Shown here: piece by piece, positions 1 through 8,633 of the stretch
Position numbering within the stretch: the stretch's first letter is position 1
How the letters are laid out: each line of letters begins with the position of its first letter
NCBI GenBank assembly: GCA_011525365.1
Contig: WTGQ01000002.1
Span: forward strand, 3,057,948 to 3,121,947
Source of the DNA: Acidobacteriota bacterium
GTDB lineage: Bacteria > Acidobacteriota > Thermoanaerobaculia > Multivoradales > Multivoraceae
Direction: 5' to 3'
DNA: 64,000 nt
Notes under the pieces: model-generated
The model's database searches: none
What the model was told of the DNA's origin: nothing
Seen by the model: only the letters and a program-made list of their open reading frames with translations
Program-made: the position numbers and the translations under genes

Positions 1-1
1 G

Positions 2-1198
2 CTCGGCGGCATGAGAGGCATCACCTACACCCAGGTCGCCCAGTACTGCGTCCTCATCGTCGCCTTCCTGATTCCGGCCGCGGCCATCTCCTGGAAGATC
101 ACCGGCAATCCGATCCCGCAGTTCGGGTTCGGCGGCACCGTGCAGGAAGGCCAGCAGGCCGGCGTCTTCCTGCTCGAGGCTCTGGACGCGCTGCACCGGG
201 AACTCCGGCTGCCGGAGTACACGGCGGCCTTCGTGCCGGGCAAGAAGAGCATGATCGACGTCACCGCGATCGCCCTGGCGCTGATGGTCGGCACCGCCGG
301 GCTTCCCCACGTGCTGGTCCGCTTCTACACGGTGCGCAGCGCCCGCGCGGCGCGCTGGAGCGCGCTCTGGGCGCTGGTCTTCATCGGCCTGCTCTACACG
401 ACGGCGCCGGCGGTCGCCGCCTTCGCCCGCGTCAACCTGATCTCTACCCTCCACAACTCGAGCTACAGCGAAGTACCGGAGTGGTTCAAGAGCTGGGAGA
501 CGACGGGTCTGATCTCCTTCGACGACCAGGACGGGGACGGGATCATCGACATGTCCGACGGGGCCAACGAGCTGACCGTCGACCAGGACATCATGGTCCT
601 CGCCAACCCGGAGATCGCCGAGCTGCCGGCCTGGGTCGTCGCCCTGGTCGCCGCCGGCGGACTCGCGGCCGCGCTGTCGACCGCTGCCGGCCTCCTGCTC
701 GTCATCGCATCAGCCATCTCCCACGACATCGGCAAGTCGATCCTGTGGAAGGACATGAGTTCACGCAGGGAACTCCTGCTCGCTCGCGTGACCGCCTCCG
801 TCGCGGTGGTCGTCGCCGCCTACTTCGGCATCTCACCGCCCGGCTTCGTCGCCCAGGTGGTCGCGTTCGCCTTCGGCCTCGCCGCGTCCAGCTTCTTCCC
901 CGTCCTGGTGCTCGGCATCTTCACGCGCACCACGACAAAGGAGGGGGCGATCGCCGGTATGAGCAGCGGCATCCTGTTCACCGGCGCCTACATCGTCTAC
1001 TTCCGCCTGATCCGGCCGGAAGCGACCGCCGAAGACTGGCTGTTCGGCATCAGCCCCGAGGGCATCGGCGCCGTCGGCATGCTGATCAACTTCGCTCTGG
1101 CCCTGATCGTCAGCCGGTTCACCAAGCCGCCGCCGGACGAAGTACAGCAGTTGGTCAGCGAGATCCGTCTACCGCGCGAGCGGGCTGCTGACGGCTAG
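2..1198 (+). CDS. Sodium:solute symporter, VC_2705/ActP-like (5' partial)
   Basis: C-terminal two thirds of an SSS-family sodium/solute symporter; the frame is open to the left edge, so the true start and first helices lie outside the window. Likely role: Na+-coupled uptake of a small carboxylate such as acetate. Seen: the GITYTQVAQY segment that opens an internal helix of ActP-type carriers; a polar insert rich in Asp and Gly (around LISFDDQDGDGIID) followed by NELTVDQDIMVLANPEIAELP, both typical of the VC_2705 subfamily; then the conserved helix AGGLAAALSTAAGLLLV and SHDIGK. Several more hydrophobic helices follow to a charged tail. About 398 residues remain; intact relatives have roughly 550-600. 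Substrate cannot be deduced from the sequence. Confidence 0.85.
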   Translation, partial: LGGMRGITYTQVAQYCVLIVAFLIPAAAISWKITGNPIPQFGFGGTVQEGQQAGVFLLEALDALHRELRLPEYTAAFVPGKKSMIDVTAIALALMVGTAGLPHVLVRFYTVRSARAARWSALWALVFIGLLYTTAPAVAAFARVNLISTLHNSSYSEVPEWFKSWETTGLISFDDQDGDGIIDMSDGANELTVDQDIMVLANPEIAELPAWVVALVAAGGLAAALSTAAGLLLVIASAISHDIGKSILWKDMSSRRELLLARVTASVAVVVAAYFGISPPGFVAQVVAFAFGLAASSFFPVLVLGIFTRTTTKEGAIAGMSSGILFTGAYIVYFRLIRPEATAEDWLFGISPEGIGAVGMLINFALALIVSRFTKPPPDEVQQLVSEIRLPRERAADG

Positions 1199-1215
1199 CG
1201 GGAAACGCTGTCGCA

Positions 1216-1257
1216 GTCGGTGCGCCGGCCTTCTGGCCGGCATCCGCCGAAGGCGGC
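1216..1257 (+). repeat. REP-like palindromic element, copy 1
   Basis: A 42-base element between the symporter and recD2 (convergent). It begins GTCGGTG, then forms a 7-bp stem GCCGGCC with a TTCT loop, then a second hairpin CCGCC-GAA-GGCGG. The same arrangement recurs at 54418-54459 (plus) and 10927-10968 (minus). It could also stop transcription from both sides, but there is no T-run. Confidence 0.7.
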
Positions 1258-1274
1258 ATCTGCTGGCGCCACTC

Positions 1275-3476
1275 TCAGCCTGACCGAGCCAGCTCCGCCA
1301 GTTGCTCGCGGAGGGTCGAGTAGCGCCGCAGGTCGGAGGCTTCCCCGACGGCCTTCTGAAGCGCCTTTTTCTGGCCGACGATGACGACGAGCTTCCGGCC
1401 GCGGGTGATCGCCGTGTAGAGCAGGTTCCGGCGGAGCATGACCCAGTGGTGGGTCGAGATCGGCACGACGACCGCCGGATACTCGGAGCCCTGCGATTTG
1501 TGGACGGTGACGGCGTAGGCGAGCATGAGCCGGTCGAGGTCACTGAACCGGTACTCGACGGGGCGGCCGTCGAAGACGATCGTCATCTTCTCGGCGCCCG
1601 GGTCGATCGACTGGATGCGGCCCAGGTCGCCGTTGAAGACGTCCTTGTCGTAGTCGTTCTCCGTCTGCATCACCTTGTCGCCGGCGCGGTACTTCCAGCC
1701 GAAGCGCTCGACCTCGACGGCGCCTGACTCCGGCGCGGGGTTCAGGACCGCCTGCAGTGTGACGTTCAGCGTGCGTACGCCGAGGGGACCGCGGTTCATC
1801 GGCGACAGGACCTGGACGTCCCGGACCGGGTCGAGACCGAAGCGACGGCCGATCCGCCCGGCGACGATCTCCACGACCTTGCGCTGACCGTCCTCGGCAT
1901 CGTCGGCCGGCACGAAGTAGAAGTCGCTCAGTTCGTTCCTTGCCGACTCCAGCTCGGGCAGGTAGCCCTGGTTCACCCGGTGGGCGTTGCGGACGATCCG
2001 GCTGTTGTCCGCTTGCCGGAAGATCTCCCGGAGACGCGCTACGGGAACCGCCCCCGAGTCGATCAGGTCCCGCAGCACCTGGCCGGGACCAACCGATGGC
2101 AACTGGTCCGCGTCGCCGATCAGCAGCAGCGACCCCTCCGCCGGCAGCGCCTGGAGCAGGGCCGCCATCAGCTCGACATCGACCATCGAGGACTCGTCGA
2201 CGACCAGCAGACCGCAATCGAGCGGACGCTGGCGGCCGCGCCGGAAGGCGCCGCTCGACGGGTCGATCTCGAGCAGCCGGTGGATCGTCTTCGCGGAATG
2301 GCCTGTGCTTTCGGCCAGCCTCTTCGCCGCGCGGCCGGTCGGGGCGCAGAGCGCGCAAGTCACGTTGCGGGCCTTCAGGATCCGCAGCAGCGCGTTGACC
2401 AGGGTGGTCTTGCCGACTCCCGGGCCGCCGGTGATGACGGCGACGCGCGAGCGCAGGCTCGTCTCGACCGCGGCTCGCTGGGTCGGCGCGAGCGTCACGT
2501 CGAGCCGCCTTTCCACCCAAGCCAGTGCCTTGGTGGCGTCGATGTCCGCCCAGGGCGGCGCCTCGGCCCGGAGAAGCTCGCCCAGCCGGCGGGCGATGGC
2601 CCGCTCGGCCGACAGCAGGAGCGGCAGGAAGATCGCCTCTTCGCCGCGCAGGCGGGTCGCTGCCAGCCGCCCTGCTTCGAGCTCGTCCCCCAGGGCCGTG
2701 ACGAGGATCTCCTCCCGGATCTTCAACAGTTCCTGTGCCTGCTCGAGTAACTCGCCTCGCGGCAGGCCGCAGTGCCCGGCGCCCCGCGCCTGTTCCAGGG
2801 TGTAGCCGAGGCCGGCGCGCGCCCGTGGCAGACCCTCGGGGTCCTTGCCCAGACTCGCGCCGATGCTGTCGGCGATCCGGAAACCGATCCCCCGGACGTC
2901 CCGCGCCAGACGGTACGGGTCCTCGGTTAGCAAGGTCGCGGCATCAGCTCCGTAGGTCCGGTAGATGCGAGCGGCGCGCGAGGAGCCGAGACCGTGGGTC
3001 TGCAGGAAGACCATGATCTCACGTACCGCTTTCTGATCCTTGAAACCCTCGCTCAGGCGCTTCGCGCGCTTCGGGCCGATGCCCGGAACCTCCTTCAGAC
3101 GCTCCGGTTCGTTCTCGATGACCTCGAAGACGTCTTCGCCAAACGCCTTCACCAGGCGTTTCGCCATCTTGGGCCCGACGCCATGCACCCTTCCCGATCC
3201 GAGGTAGCGCCGGATCCCGTCGAGCGAATCCGGCGGCGACACGGCGAGCCGGGCGGCCCGGAACTGGACACCGTGGTTCGGGTCATTCTTCCAGGCGCCG
3301 GAGGCCCGGATCGTCTCCCCCTGCGAAACGAGGGGCAGTCGCCCCACCACCGTCGCCGGCTGGAAGCTGCCCCGAACCCGGACGCGGAGCACCGCGAATC
3401 CGTTCTCCTCATTGTGGAAGACGACCCGCTCGACGACCCCGGAGAGGGCCTCGCGATCTTCGGCCGGCCTGGTCAT
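1275..3476 (-). CDS. recD2: ATP-dependent DNA helicase RecD2 (RecD/TraA family)
   Basis: Superfamily 1B 5'-3' DNA helicase of about 733 residues, working in repair without RecBC. Domains in order: an N-terminal OB-like domain (starting LSGVVERVVFHNEENGFAV), tandem helix-hairpin-helix motifs (VHGVGPKMAKRL and VPGIGPKRAKRL), a linker, then the motor with Walker A GGPGVGKTT near residue 350, Walker B VDESSMVD, and the late helicase motif AVTVHKSQGSEYPAVV. The N-terminal OB/HhH region and overall length identify RecD2 rather than short RecD. ATG at 3476 is preferred; an in-frame GTG at 3512 would add 12 residues. It stands alone, convergent with the symporter and divergent from the VOC gene. Confidence 0.93.
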   Translation of the reverse strand: MTRPAEDREALSGVVERVVFHNEENGFAVLRVRVRGSFQPATVVGRLPLVSQGETIRASGAWKNDPNHGVQFRAARLAVSPPDSLDGIRRYLGSGRVHGVGPKMAKRLVKAFGEDVFEVIENEPERLKEVPGIGPKRAKRLSEGFKDQKAVREIMVFLQTHGLGSSRAARIYRTYGADAATLLTEDPYRLARDVRGIGFRIADSIGASLGKDPEGLPRARAGLGYTLEQARGAGHCGLPRGELLEQAQELLKIREEILVTALGDELEAGRLAATRLRGEEAIFLPLLLSAERAIARRLGELLRAEAPPWADIDATKALAWVERRLDVTLAPTQRAAVETSLRSRVAVITGGPGVGKTTLVNALLRILKARNVTCALCAPTGRAAKRLAESTGHSAKTIHRLLEIDPSSGAFRRGRQRPLDCGLLVVDESSMVDVELMAALLQALPAEGSLLLIGDADQLPSVGPGQVLRDLIDSGAVPVARLREIFRQADNSRIVRNAHRVNQGYLPELESARNELSDFYFVPADDAEDGQRKVVEIVAGRIGRRFGLDPVRDVQVLSPMNRGPLGVRTLNVTLQAVLNPAPESGAVEVERFGWKYRAGDKVMQTENDYDKDVFNGDLGRIQSIDPGAEKMTIVFDGRPVEYRFSDLDRLMLAYAVTVHKSQGSEYPAVVVPISTHHWVMLRRNLLYTAITRGRKLVVIVGQKKALQKAVGEASDLRRYSTLREQLAELARSG

Positions 3477-3615
3477 GGCGGGCCGGCACCCCGCATCCTT
3501 CTCACGGGACACAGCTTACGCCCGATCGGTCGAGACACGCGCGGCACCGCCGATCGGTGACACAATCACCGCCCTTCCCTCTCCGCCGTCACTCAAGCCC
3601 GAGGAGCCTCCGCAT

Positions 3616-4260
3616 ATGACCGCGACCTGCCGATTCGACCGCCTCGCGCTGAACGCCTCCGATCCCGCGGCCGCTGCCGACTGGTATGCGCGGCACTTCG
3701 GCGGCGAACTCCTGGAGGGCTTCGCCGGCGCCGGCGCGCGCTTCCAGGCCGGTAGCGGGACGGCGGACCTCCATTGGCGTGGCGCTGAGGCCCCCGGCCC
3801 CAGCATCGGCACCGGACTCGATCATTCGGGCTGGTCCGTCGACAACCTGGACGAACTTCACGCCGCGATGCTCGCCGACGGAGCCACGGAGTTCTGGGAA
3901 CCGCGGCACTTCGGGCCGGCGAAGCTCTACATTTCCTTCGTGACGGATCCCTGGGGCGCGAAGATCGAACTCCTCGAGGACGCGAAGCACCCCGGCTTCC
4001 ACCATGTCCACATCCTGGGACCGGACTGCGAGGAGGACCGGGCCTGGCTGCTGGAGCACGCGCCCGGCTCGGCCGAGACCTTCAAGGACGTCCTGCTCGC
4101 CGTCAACTACGGCACGATGCGGGTGCTGTTCCGGCAGACCGACGACGATCTGGAACCGACCGCGGGCCGGGCGATCGACCATCTCGCGTGGACCTCGGCC
4201 GCCGGCGGCGGACGCCATACTAGCCCGACCGGTGTCGACATCCAGGTGCGGGGGACCTGA
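3616..4260 (+). CDS. VOC (glyoxalase/dioxygenase fold) family protein
   Basis: Protein of about 214 residues with the vicinal-oxygen-chelate fold as two similar halves. The first half runs from FDRLALNASDPAAAADWYARHFGG to FVTDPWGAKIELLED; the second begins at GFHHVHILG and ends with HLAWTS. The pattern of a hydrophobic strand, an ADWYARHF helix and a DPWG-x-IEL strand is typical of the superfamily, whose members are metal-dependent lyases, isomerases, dioxygenases or resistance proteins. The start is set by GAGGAG eleven bases upstream of ATG 3616. It is followed 10 bases later by the hexosaminidase gene, so the two are probably co-transcribed. Substrate unknown. Confidence 0.8.
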   Translation: MTATCRFDRLALNASDPAAAADWYARHFGGELLEGFAGAGARFQAGSGTADLHWRGAEAPGPSIGTGLDHSGWSVDNLDELHAAMLADGATEFWEPRHFGPAKLYISFVTDPWGAKIELLEDAKHPGFHHVHILGPDCEEDRAWLLEHAPGSAETFKDVLLAVNYGTMRVLFRQTDDDLEPTAGRAIDHLAWTSAAGGGRHTSPTGVDIQVRGT

Positions 4261-4270
4261 GCCGCCGGCC

Positions 4271-6217
4271 GTGAGTCTCTGGCCGCCGCCGCGGCGGGTC
4301 GAGGTCCTTGACGCCGCCGATCCTCTGGTCCTGCCGCCGGGCGCGGCCGTTGCGCTCCATGTGACTGCGGCGGGAGCGGAACAGGCGGAGGTCTCGGAGG
4401 AACTCGAGTTCGCGCTGGCGGGCCTGCGGCACGCGCTGGCGACCACGGGACAGCAACTCACTCCTGCGGGCGCCGGAAACGGCTCCGGCACCGGCGTCGC
4501 CTGCCGGGTCACGGTCGACTCGCCAGGCGCGGAGGGAACCCCGCGGGTCAACCTTCCGACCGACGAGAGCTATCGCCTGCGCATAGGCCCGGACGGCATC
4601 GCCATCCAGGCCGCCACGCCGACGGGCGCGTTCCGGGCGGCGTCCACCCTGAAGCAGTGGCTCGCCTCGCGCGGTCGGCCGGCGGCCGCCGGCTTCGGGG
4701 TTCCAGCCGTAGAGATCGAGGACCGCCCCGACTTCCCCATCCGCGGCGCAATGCTCGACGTCAGCCGCAACCGCGTGCCGCGAATGGACTACCTGAAACG
4801 GCTGATCGGCCGGCTGGCCGACTGGAAGATCAACCACCTCCAGCTCTACGTCGAACACACCTACGCCTACGCGGACCACGAGGAGGTCTGGCGCGATGCC
4901 ACGCCGTTCACCGCCGCGGAGATCCGGGCGCTCGACGCCTGTTGCCGGGAACGGTTCATCGAGCTGACGCCGAACCAGAACAGCTTCGGCCACTTTCACC
5001 GCTGGCTGGTCCACGACCGCTACCGACCGCTGGCCGAAGTGCCCGAGGGCTTCCAGCACCCCTTCTCGATCGACCCGGAGCCGTTCAGCCTGTGCGCCAC
5101 CGATCCGCGGGTCCTGGAGCTGCTCGCGGGTCTCTACGACGAACTGCTGCCCCAGTTCGGCAGCCGGCGCTTCAACGTCGGCCTGGACGAGACCTTCGAC
5201 CTGGGCCGCGGCGGCTCCGCCGAGGCCTGCGAAGAGCGGGGCAAGCCGGCCGTATACCTCGACTTCCTGCGCCAGGTCCACGGTCTCGTCACGGAGCGGG
5301 AACGGCGGATGCTGTTCTGGGGCGACATCATCCTCGAGCACCCCGAAGTCATCGACCGCATCCCCGAAGACGCGGTCGCGCTGTGCTGGGGCTACGAAGC
5401 GAATCACCCGTTCGGCGACCAGTGCGCCCGCCTGGCGGCCTCCGGCCGTCAGTTCTGGGTGTGCCCCGGCACCAGCAGTTGGCACAGCTTCGGCGGCCGG
5501 CTGCAGAACGCCGTCGGCAATCTCGCGCTTGCCGCCACGGCCGGTCGGGAAGCTGGAGCTCAGGGCTTCCTCATCACCGACTGGGGCGACCACGGACACC
5601 TGCAGCCACCCGCGATAGCCGAGCTGCCGCTCTCCATCGGCGCCGGTTTCGCCTGGTCGGTCGAGGCGGCGCGCGAAGCGGCAAGCGGCCCCGAACGGAA
5701 CGAGGAAGCCTGGCTCGACCACGCGGTCCGCCTGGTCTACGACGGAGACAAGACGCTGGCGCGCACCGTAGTCGACCTCGGCGCCATCGACCTCGACTGC
5801 GGCGGCCCGGTGATGAACGGCACGACCCTCTTCTACCTGCTCCGGTTCATCGACGACGACCTCAGCCACCGGCGCTTCCGGCGGCTGAGCATCGGCACGC
5901 TGCAGCGAACGTACGCCCGGCTGGCCGCCATCCGGGACCGGTTGAACCTGATCGAGAGCGACCCGAGCCATTCCGCGCTGCACTGGACCTGCCGGATGAT
6001 GATGTGGTGCTGCCAGTTGGGCGTCGCACGCCTCGCCGCCGGTCGCGGTTTGCTGGCCGGCCAGCTCCCAACGAAGGTGCGCGCCACGCTCGGCGCCGAC
6101 CTTCGCGACATCGCCGGCGACCTCCCCGCCGTCTGGGTCGCCACCAGCCGCGAGGGCGGCTTGCGGGAATCTCAGGACCTTCTGCTGCGAGCGGCGGCCG
6201 TCGTCGATGGCTCTTGA
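4271..6217 (+). CDS. Glycoside hydrolase family 20 beta-N-acetylhexosaminidase
   Basis: Predicted to cleave terminal N-acetylglucosamine or N-acetylgalactosamine from oligosaccharides by the substrate-assisted mechanism of GH20. About 648 residues from GTG 4271. The N-terminal part looks like the GH20 alpha/beta domain (ending at VPAVEIEDRPDFPIRGAMLD); the TIM-barrel then begins with DYLKRLIGRLADWKINHLQLY. The catalytic Asp-Glu pair is D306-E307 in FNVGLDETFDLG. The C-terminal 170 residues are a helical extension of unknown role. No signal peptide is evident, so the enzyme is probably cytoplasmic. Its closeness to the VOC gene and, further on, a galactokinase-like gene fits amino-sugar salvage, which is inference. 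Confidence 0.86.
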   Translation: MSLWPPPRRVEVLDAADPLVLPPGAAVALHVTAAGAEQAEVSEELEFALAGLRHALATTGQQLTPAGAGNGSGTGVACRVTVDSPGAEGTPRVNLPTDESYRLRIGPDGIAIQAATPTGAFRAASTLKQWLASRGRPAAAGFGVPAVEIEDRPDFPIRGAMLDVSRNRVPRMDYLKRLIGRLADWKINHLQLYVEHTYAYADHEEVWRDATPFTAAEIRALDACCRERFIELTPNQNSFGHFHRWLVHDRYRPLAEVPEGFQHPFSIDPEPFSLCATDPRVLELLAGLYDELLPQFGSRRFNVGLDETFDLGRGGSAEACEERGKPAVYLDFLRQVHGLVTERERRMLFWGDIILEHPEVIDRIPEDAVALCWGYEANHPFGDQCARLAASGRQFWVCPGTSSWHSFGGRLQNAVGNLALAATAGREAGAQGFLITDWGDHGHLQPPAIAELPLSIGAGFAWSVEAAREAASGPERNEEAWLDHAVRLVYDGDKTLARTVVDLGAIDLDCGGPVMNGTTLFYLLRFIDDDLSHRRFRRLSIGTLQRTYARLAAIRDRLNLIESDPSHSALHWTCRMMMWCCQLGVARLAAGRGLLAGQLPTKVRATLGADLRDIAGDLPAVWVATSREGGLRESQDLLLRAAAVVDGS

Positions 6218-6227
6218 TCGCACTTGA

Positions 6228-6238
6228 TTGCAATGCAA
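6228..6238. promoter_or_regulatory. Palindrome upstream of the toxin-antitoxin pair (putative operator)
   Basis: Perfect 11-base palindrome TTGCAATGCAA in a short AT-richer stretch 40 bases before the antitoxin start. A weak promoter may lie here (TTGATT at 6224-6229, TACTCT at 6247-6252, 17-base spacing). FitA/VapB ribbon-helix-helix antitoxins usually bind such repeats to autoregulate; binding here is inferred. Confidence 0.35.
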
Positions 6239-6278
6239 GCACCATGTACTCTCCGAGGCGTACTGGAGGCGTCGTCCC

Positions 6279-6521
6279 GTGGCTAGCATCACTGTCAGAA
6301 ACCTCGACGAGGGAGTGAAGAGACGTCTCCGGGTGCGCGCCGCCGACAACGGCCGGTCGATGGAGGAAGAGGTCAGGCTGATTCTGCGCGAGGCGGTAGA
6401 GCCGGAAACCGGCGAAGAGAACCTCGCCGCCGCGATTCGCGCCCGCTTCGCACCCCTCGGTGGCGTGGAGCTCGAGCTTCCCCCGCGCGGACCGATGCGC
6501 GAGCCGCCGAAGTTCGACTGA
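6279..6521 (+). CDS. FitA-like ribbon-helix-helix antitoxin
   Basis: Small protein of 80 residues with an N-terminal ribbon-helix-helix (SITVRNLDEGVKRRLRVRAA, then RSMEEEVRLILREAV), the classic FitA/VapB DNA-binding module. The C-terminal tail (LELPPRGPMREPPKFD) should wrap the toxin. Start GTG 6279 is chosen because GGAGG sits 9 bases upstream and the homology starts there. The toxin gene begins 7 bases after its stop, the standard antitoxin-first order. Base composition here is a little more AT-rich than the neighbours, consistent with a mobile module. Confidence 0.86.
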   Translation: MASITVRNLDEGVKRRLRVRAADNGRSMEEEVRLILREAVEPETGEENLAAAIRARFAPLGGVELELPPRGPMREPPKFD

Positions 6522-6528
6522 GCGGACC

Positions 6529-6963
6529 ATGTTCGTTCTCGACACGAACGTCGTCTCCGAACTCATGCGTCGGAGACCCGAGCCGGCGGTAGAGAGGTGG
6601 CTGAGTCGACGACCCGCGTCAAGTCTCTACTTCACCGCGATAGGCGAGGCGGAACTCCGTTATGGCGTCGCCGTGATGCCGCGGGGTGCGAGACGTGAAG
6701 CCCTGGCCGCGGAGATCGAGGGCATGCTGAGCGTTGACCTGAGGGACCGTGTGTTGCCGTTCGACAGTCAGGCTGCGCGCGCCTACGCTGAGATCGCGGC
6801 CAGGCGGCGCGCGGCGGGGCGGCCTTCATCCGACTCCGATTGTCAGATCGCGGCAATCGCCAGTTGCCGAGGCGCGACGATCGTGACCAGAAACACCCCG
6901 GACTTCGAAGGAACGGGGATCGAAGTCGTCGATCCATGGACACACGAGGACGAAACACAATGA
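6529..6963 (+). CDS. FitB/VapC-type PIN-domain toxin
   Basis: PIN-domain ribonuclease of 144 residues, predicted to cut RNA when freed from the FitA-like antitoxin. It opens with MFVLDTNVVSELM, carrying the first metal-binding Asp (D5); a conserved Glu lies in AIGEAELRYGV, and an acidic cluster in SSDSDCQIAAIA supplies the later site. The C-terminal TRNTPDFEGTGIEVVDPW matches the usual FitB ending. The domain appears complete, so the toxin is probably active. Its stop overlaps the next start as ATGA, tying the GyrI-like gene to the same transcript. Confidence 0.87.
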   Translation: MFVLDTNVVSELMRRRPEPAVERWLSRRPASSLYFTAIGEAELRYGVAVMPRGARREALAAEIEGMLSVDLRDRVLPFDSQAARAYAEIAARRRAAGRPSSDSDCQIAAIASCRGATIVTRNTPDFEGTGIEVVDPWTHEDETQ

Positions 6964-7409
6964 CCGAGATCTCGATCGTCACCGTCGAGGAACAGCCCCT
7001 GCTCGCGGCGCGCACCAGCGCCACCTTCACCGAGGTTCCCGCCAAGTTCCTGCCGCTGATGGAACGGGTCGGCGCGTTCGTTCGAGACCACGGCGTCGAG
7101 GGCGCCGGCCAGAACGTCTGGTTCTACCGCGAGGTCAGCGGCGGCCGGATGGAGGTCGACGTCGGAGTCCAGGTGCCCGCCTCGACCGGGGCGGCGGACG
7201 GCCTCGTCCGCTCGGCGACGCCGGCAGGCCGGTGCGCCCACGCCGTGCTCTACGGCGACTACAGCGAGATCCCGGGCGTCCACCAGGCGATCCATCAATG
7301 GTGCGCCGAGCAGAAGCTCGTCCTCGCCGGTCCGTGCTGGGAGCTCTACGGCGACTGGCACGACGACCCGGCGAAGCGCCGCACCGACATGTACCACCTC
7401 CTGGCCTGA
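6960..7409 (+). CDS. GyrI-like effector-binding domain protein
   Basis: Stand-alone 149-residue protein of the GyrI/SRPBCC-like 'transcription activator effector-binding' family. Seen: ISIVTVEEQPLLAARTSATF at the start, a central VWFYREVSGGRMEVDVGVQV strand pair, and a C-terminal GPCWELYGDWHDDP with the acidic and aromatic residues typical of the ligand pocket. Such proteins bind small amphipathic or cationic compounds, and some protect gyrase. It overlaps the toxin stop by 4 bases and precedes the sugar-kinase gene by 16 bases. Whether it relates to either is unknown. Confidence 0.75.
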   Translation: MTEISIVTVEEQPLLAARTSATFTEVPAKFLPLMERVGAFVRDHGVEGAGQNVWFYREVSGGRMEVDVGVQVPASTGAADGLVRSATPAGRCAHAVLYGDYSEIPGVHQAIHQWCAEQKLVLAGPCWELYGDWHDDPAKRRTDMYHLLA

Positions 7410-7425
7410 CGGAAGAGACTCTCGC

Positions 7426-8631
7426 GTGAAGGTCGACGTCCTCGTCGACGCGTTCCGCGATCGATTCGGGGCCGAGCCCGACGTCATCGCCCGCGCGCCC
7501 GGCAGGGCCAACCTGCTGGGTGCGCACGTCGACTACAGCGAGGGCTGGGTGCTGCCGGCGGCCATCGACCGCGCGGTGTGGGTGGCGGCTCGACCGGCAC
7601 GCGGCGCGGAGACCCGGCTTGCGGCACTCGACCTTGGCGAGGAGGCGTCGTTCGACGTCGCCGCGCCCGCGCCGCCGGTCTCGGAACGCGGCGCGCCGTC
7701 CTCCTGGGTCGACTATCCGCGGGGGCTGGCCTGGGCGCTCGGCCAGCGCGGGATCGAGGTGCCGCCGATCGAAGCCGTCTTCGGCGGCGACCTGCCGATC
7801 GGCGCCGGCGTCAGTTCCTCGGCGGCCGTCGAGATGGCGTTCCTCGTCGCCTGGGACCGACTCGGCGGCTTCAAACTGGATGGAATCGAGCGCGCGGGCA
7901 TCGGCCGGCAGGTCGAGAACGAGTACGTCGGCGTTCAGTCCGGGATCATGGACCAGTTCGCCTCCGCGCACGGCCGCGAAGGACACGCGCTGCTGCTCGA
8001 CTGCCGATCGCTCGAGCACGAGCTGATTCCAACCCCCGAAGACCTCGTCTTCCTGGTCGCGGACACCGGCGTCCGCCGCGCCCTCGCTTCCGGCACCGGT
8101 TTCAACGACCGCAAGTCCGAGTGCTTCCGCGCCGTCGACCTGCTGCGGCCCCACCTGCCGGGGCTCTCCACGCTCCGCGACCTCGAACCGGCCGACCTCG
8201 ACCGGCTGCGCCACGTGCTCGAGCCACCGCTCGACCGCCGCGCCCGCCACGTCGTCACCGAGTGCCGCCGCGTCCTGGAGGGCGCCGAAGCGCTGCGACA
8301 AGGCGACCTGCACAGGCTCGGCGACCTGATGGCCCAGTCCCACCGCAGCTCCCGCGACGACTACGACGTCAGCATCGAGGAACTCGACGTGCTCCAGGAG
8401 GCTGCCGCCGGCGCCGAAGGCTGTTACGGCGCCCGCCTCACCGGCGCCGGCTTCGGCGGCTGTGTCACCGCGATCACCAGCGAAGCCACCGCCGCTCACG
8501 TGCGCGAGCGGACCGCGGCGGCCTTCGAGCGACGCTTCGGCCGGCGGCCGGAGATCCACACCTGCCGTGTCGGCGCGGGTGCCGGTATCGTCGCCGGCCA
8601 ACCCGAACCGCGACCGTTCCAGGAGGCGTAG
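7426..8631 (+). CDS. galK: Galactokinase-like GHMP sugar kinase
   Basis: Predicted to phosphorylate galactose or a related sugar at C1 with ATP. About 401 residues from GTG 7426, the usual galactokinase length. Motif 1 is APGRANLLGAHVDYSEG (R27, H34, D36); motif 2, the ATP loop, is LPIGAGVSSSAAVEMA; the catalytic Asp lies in GIMDQFAS; motif 3 is LTGAGFGGC. An oddity: the residue before H34 is Ala33, where galactokinases normally have a Glu that contacts the sugar. A different sugar or weaker galactose use is therefore possible. The AGGAGG just before its stop serves the next gene, with which it is probably co-translated. Confidence 0.8.
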   Translation: MKVDVLVDAFRDRFGAEPDVIARAPGRANLLGAHVDYSEGWVLPAAIDRAVWVAARPARGAETRLAALDLGEEASFDVAAPAPPVSERGAPSSWVDYPRGLAWALGQRGIEVPPIEAVFGGDLPIGAGVSSSAAVEMAFLVAWDRLGGFKLDGIERAGIGRQVENEYVGVQSGIMDQFASAHGREGHALLLDCRSLEHELIPTPEDLVFLVADTGVRRALASGTGFNDRKSECFRAVDLLRPHLPGLSTLRDLEPADLDRLRHVLEPPLDRRARHVVTECRRVLEGAEALRQGDLHRLGDLMAQSHRSSRDDYDVSIEELDVLQEAAAGAEGCYGARLTGAGFGGCVTAITSEATAAHVRERTAAAFERRFGRRPEIHTCRVGAGAGIVAGQPEPRPFQEA

Positions 8632-8633
8632 TG

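Noticed and set aside
1216..1257. Copy 1 of the repeat as an ordinary intrinsic terminator
   Set aside because: No T-run follows the stem, and the same 42-base sequence recurs in two other places, one inside a gene.
4220..6349. A long open frame of about 700 codons on the minus strand opposite the hexosaminidase
   Set aside because: It mirrors the codons of the plus-strand gene in very GC-rich DNA, has no recognisable domain, and the plus frame holds a complete GH20 enzyme with its catalytic pair.
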